From: Candidatus Gastranaerophilales bacterium HUM_12
GTDB taxonomy: Bacteria > Cyanobacteriota > Vampirovibrionia > Gastranaerophilales > Gastranaerophilaceae
Reading direction: 5' to 3'
NCBI GenBank assembly: GCA_002102825.1
Contig: DABJ01000048.1
Location: 18,099-40,058, forward strand
DNA length: 21,960 nt
Shown here: piece by piece, positions 21,440 through 21,960 of the stretch
Position numbering within the stretch: the first letter of the stretch is position 1
Layout of the letters: every line of letters starts with the position of its first letter
Program-made: the position numbers and the translations under genes
Notes under the pieces: generated by a model
Told to the model about the DNA's origin: nothing
Databases searched by the model: none
What the model saw: the letters and a program-made list of their open reading frames with translations, nothing else

Positions 21440-21960
21440 ATGGGATTAAGCAAAATCGCATTGAATTTGGCAGAACGGACTGCCAGTTATGCTAAAATGT
21501 TAGGGAAATCAAGCATTTTGGAAACAAAACCAATTAGCAGAGTAAATGTTAGCGGATTAAAATATTCTGCAAATTTGAAAGCCGATACTTTTTCTCCTAA
21601 GATAGATAAATGGTTTGACGGAGTAAAAACAACCTCTCCGTATGCAAACAGAGAAACAACAGTAGTTGCAGGACATCATGATTTTCACAGTGCAAATAGT
21701 TTTTCAAATCTAACTCTGGAAAATCTAAAAAACATGCACCCAAATGCTGGAGAAAGGAATTTGAATAACTTTGTAGAAAGTAATATTGAGAATTTAAGTC
21801 TGAATCGTGAATTTCTGAAACTTCAGCCACAACCTCATCAAAGCACAGTATTTAGAGCTAGGGGGAGGGGTTACTATGGCAGTGGTGCCGATTTTGAAAT
21901 AATAAGCAAAGCAAAAGTCGGAGATGAAATTGCATGCATTGCAGAACTCACCTTTGCAGT
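21440..21960 (+). CDS. Partial ORF, possible ADP-ribosyltransferase
   Basis: This open frame starts at ATG 21440, six bases after TAAGGAT, and runs off the window with 173 residues visible. No stop occurs in frame. The first 60 residues are amphipathic/basic (SKIALNLAERTASYAKMLGK) with no obvious signal peptide. At residues 135-144 it reads STVFRARGRG. About 20 residues on comes AKVGDEIACIAELTFA (158-173). The order Val-Phe-Arg, then Lys-Val-Gly-Asp-x-Ile and a beta-strand resembles the start of the R-S-E class of ADP-ribosyltransferases (NAD-binding Arg, here Arg139, then the strand leading to the STS motif). The STS and ExE motifs would lie beyond the window, so the call is tentative. Codon use looks like its neighbours. 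The about 100 bases upstream are AT-rich with no clear promoter. Confidence 0.6.
   Translation, partial: MGLSKIALNLAERTASYAKMLGKSSILETKPISRVNVSGLKYSANLKADTFSPKIDKWFDGVKTTSPYANRETTVVAGHHDFHSANSFSNLTLENLKNMHPNAGERNLNNFVESNIENLSLNREFLKLQPQPHQSTVFRARGRGYYGSGADFEIISKAKVGDEIACIAELTFA

Overview
The window is AT-rich and densely packed with bacterial genes that use the standard code. The gene set is a Gram-negative-looking bacterium that divides with SepF plus FtsZ: yggS-sepF adjacent, ftsZ elsewhere, and a KdsC-type sugar-phosphate phosphatase that hints at an outer envelope. It also has pyruvate phosphate dikinase and several long, helix-rich proteins of no known family. This combination best fits a non-photosynthetic relative of cyanobacteria (Vampirovibrionia/Melainabacteria, probably Gastranaerophilales). 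That placement is an inference from gene content and style, not from a marker-gene tree.

Layout. (1) 41-1394: promoter, yggS (PLP homeostasis), sepF (Z-ring anchoring) and a weak terminator. (2) 1431-3866: proB-proA, the first two steps of proline synthesis, converging on a small TSCPD-domain gene (3863-4135, minus) with interlocked stop codons. (3) 4269-10187: one gene for a 1972-residue protein. It carries a papain-like Cys motif near residue 232 and a papain-like His/Asn-Trp-Gly pair at 937/965, so the putative protease core is split by about 700 residues. It ends at a strong bidirectional terminator shared with ftsZ. (4) 10263-12742, minus: an orphan PAS sensor histidine kinase followed by ftsZ. 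(5) 12786-16120, plus: kdsC-like phosphatase, TPR protein and lysC aspartokinase in one tight operon, diverging from the kinase through two overlapping, nearly palindromic extended -10 promoters. lysC has an internal start with its own Shine-Dalgarno, as expected for an alpha/beta aspartokinase. (6) 16179-17588: a single-pass membrane protein of unknown function. (7) 17625-20418: ppdK with its own promoter and terminator. (8) 20495-20675: tRNA-Ala(UGC) with promoter, short structured leader and terminator. (9) 20702-21340: a small orphan gene bounded downstream by a sequence resembling the tRNA 3' end plus terminator. (10) 21440 to the edge: the N-terminal part of a protein with a possible ADP-ribosyltransferase motif, running off the window.

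The conserved genes cover cell division (sepF, ftsZ), amino-acid supply (proBA, lysC) and central carbon metabolism (ppdK). Between them sit four single-gene units of unknown or toxin/protease-like character (4269-10187, 16179-17588, 20702-21271, 21440-end). The most unusual item is the giant split papain-like protein. No CRISPR array, insertion sequence or riboswitch was recognised, and no gene-free stretch exceeds about 300 bases.
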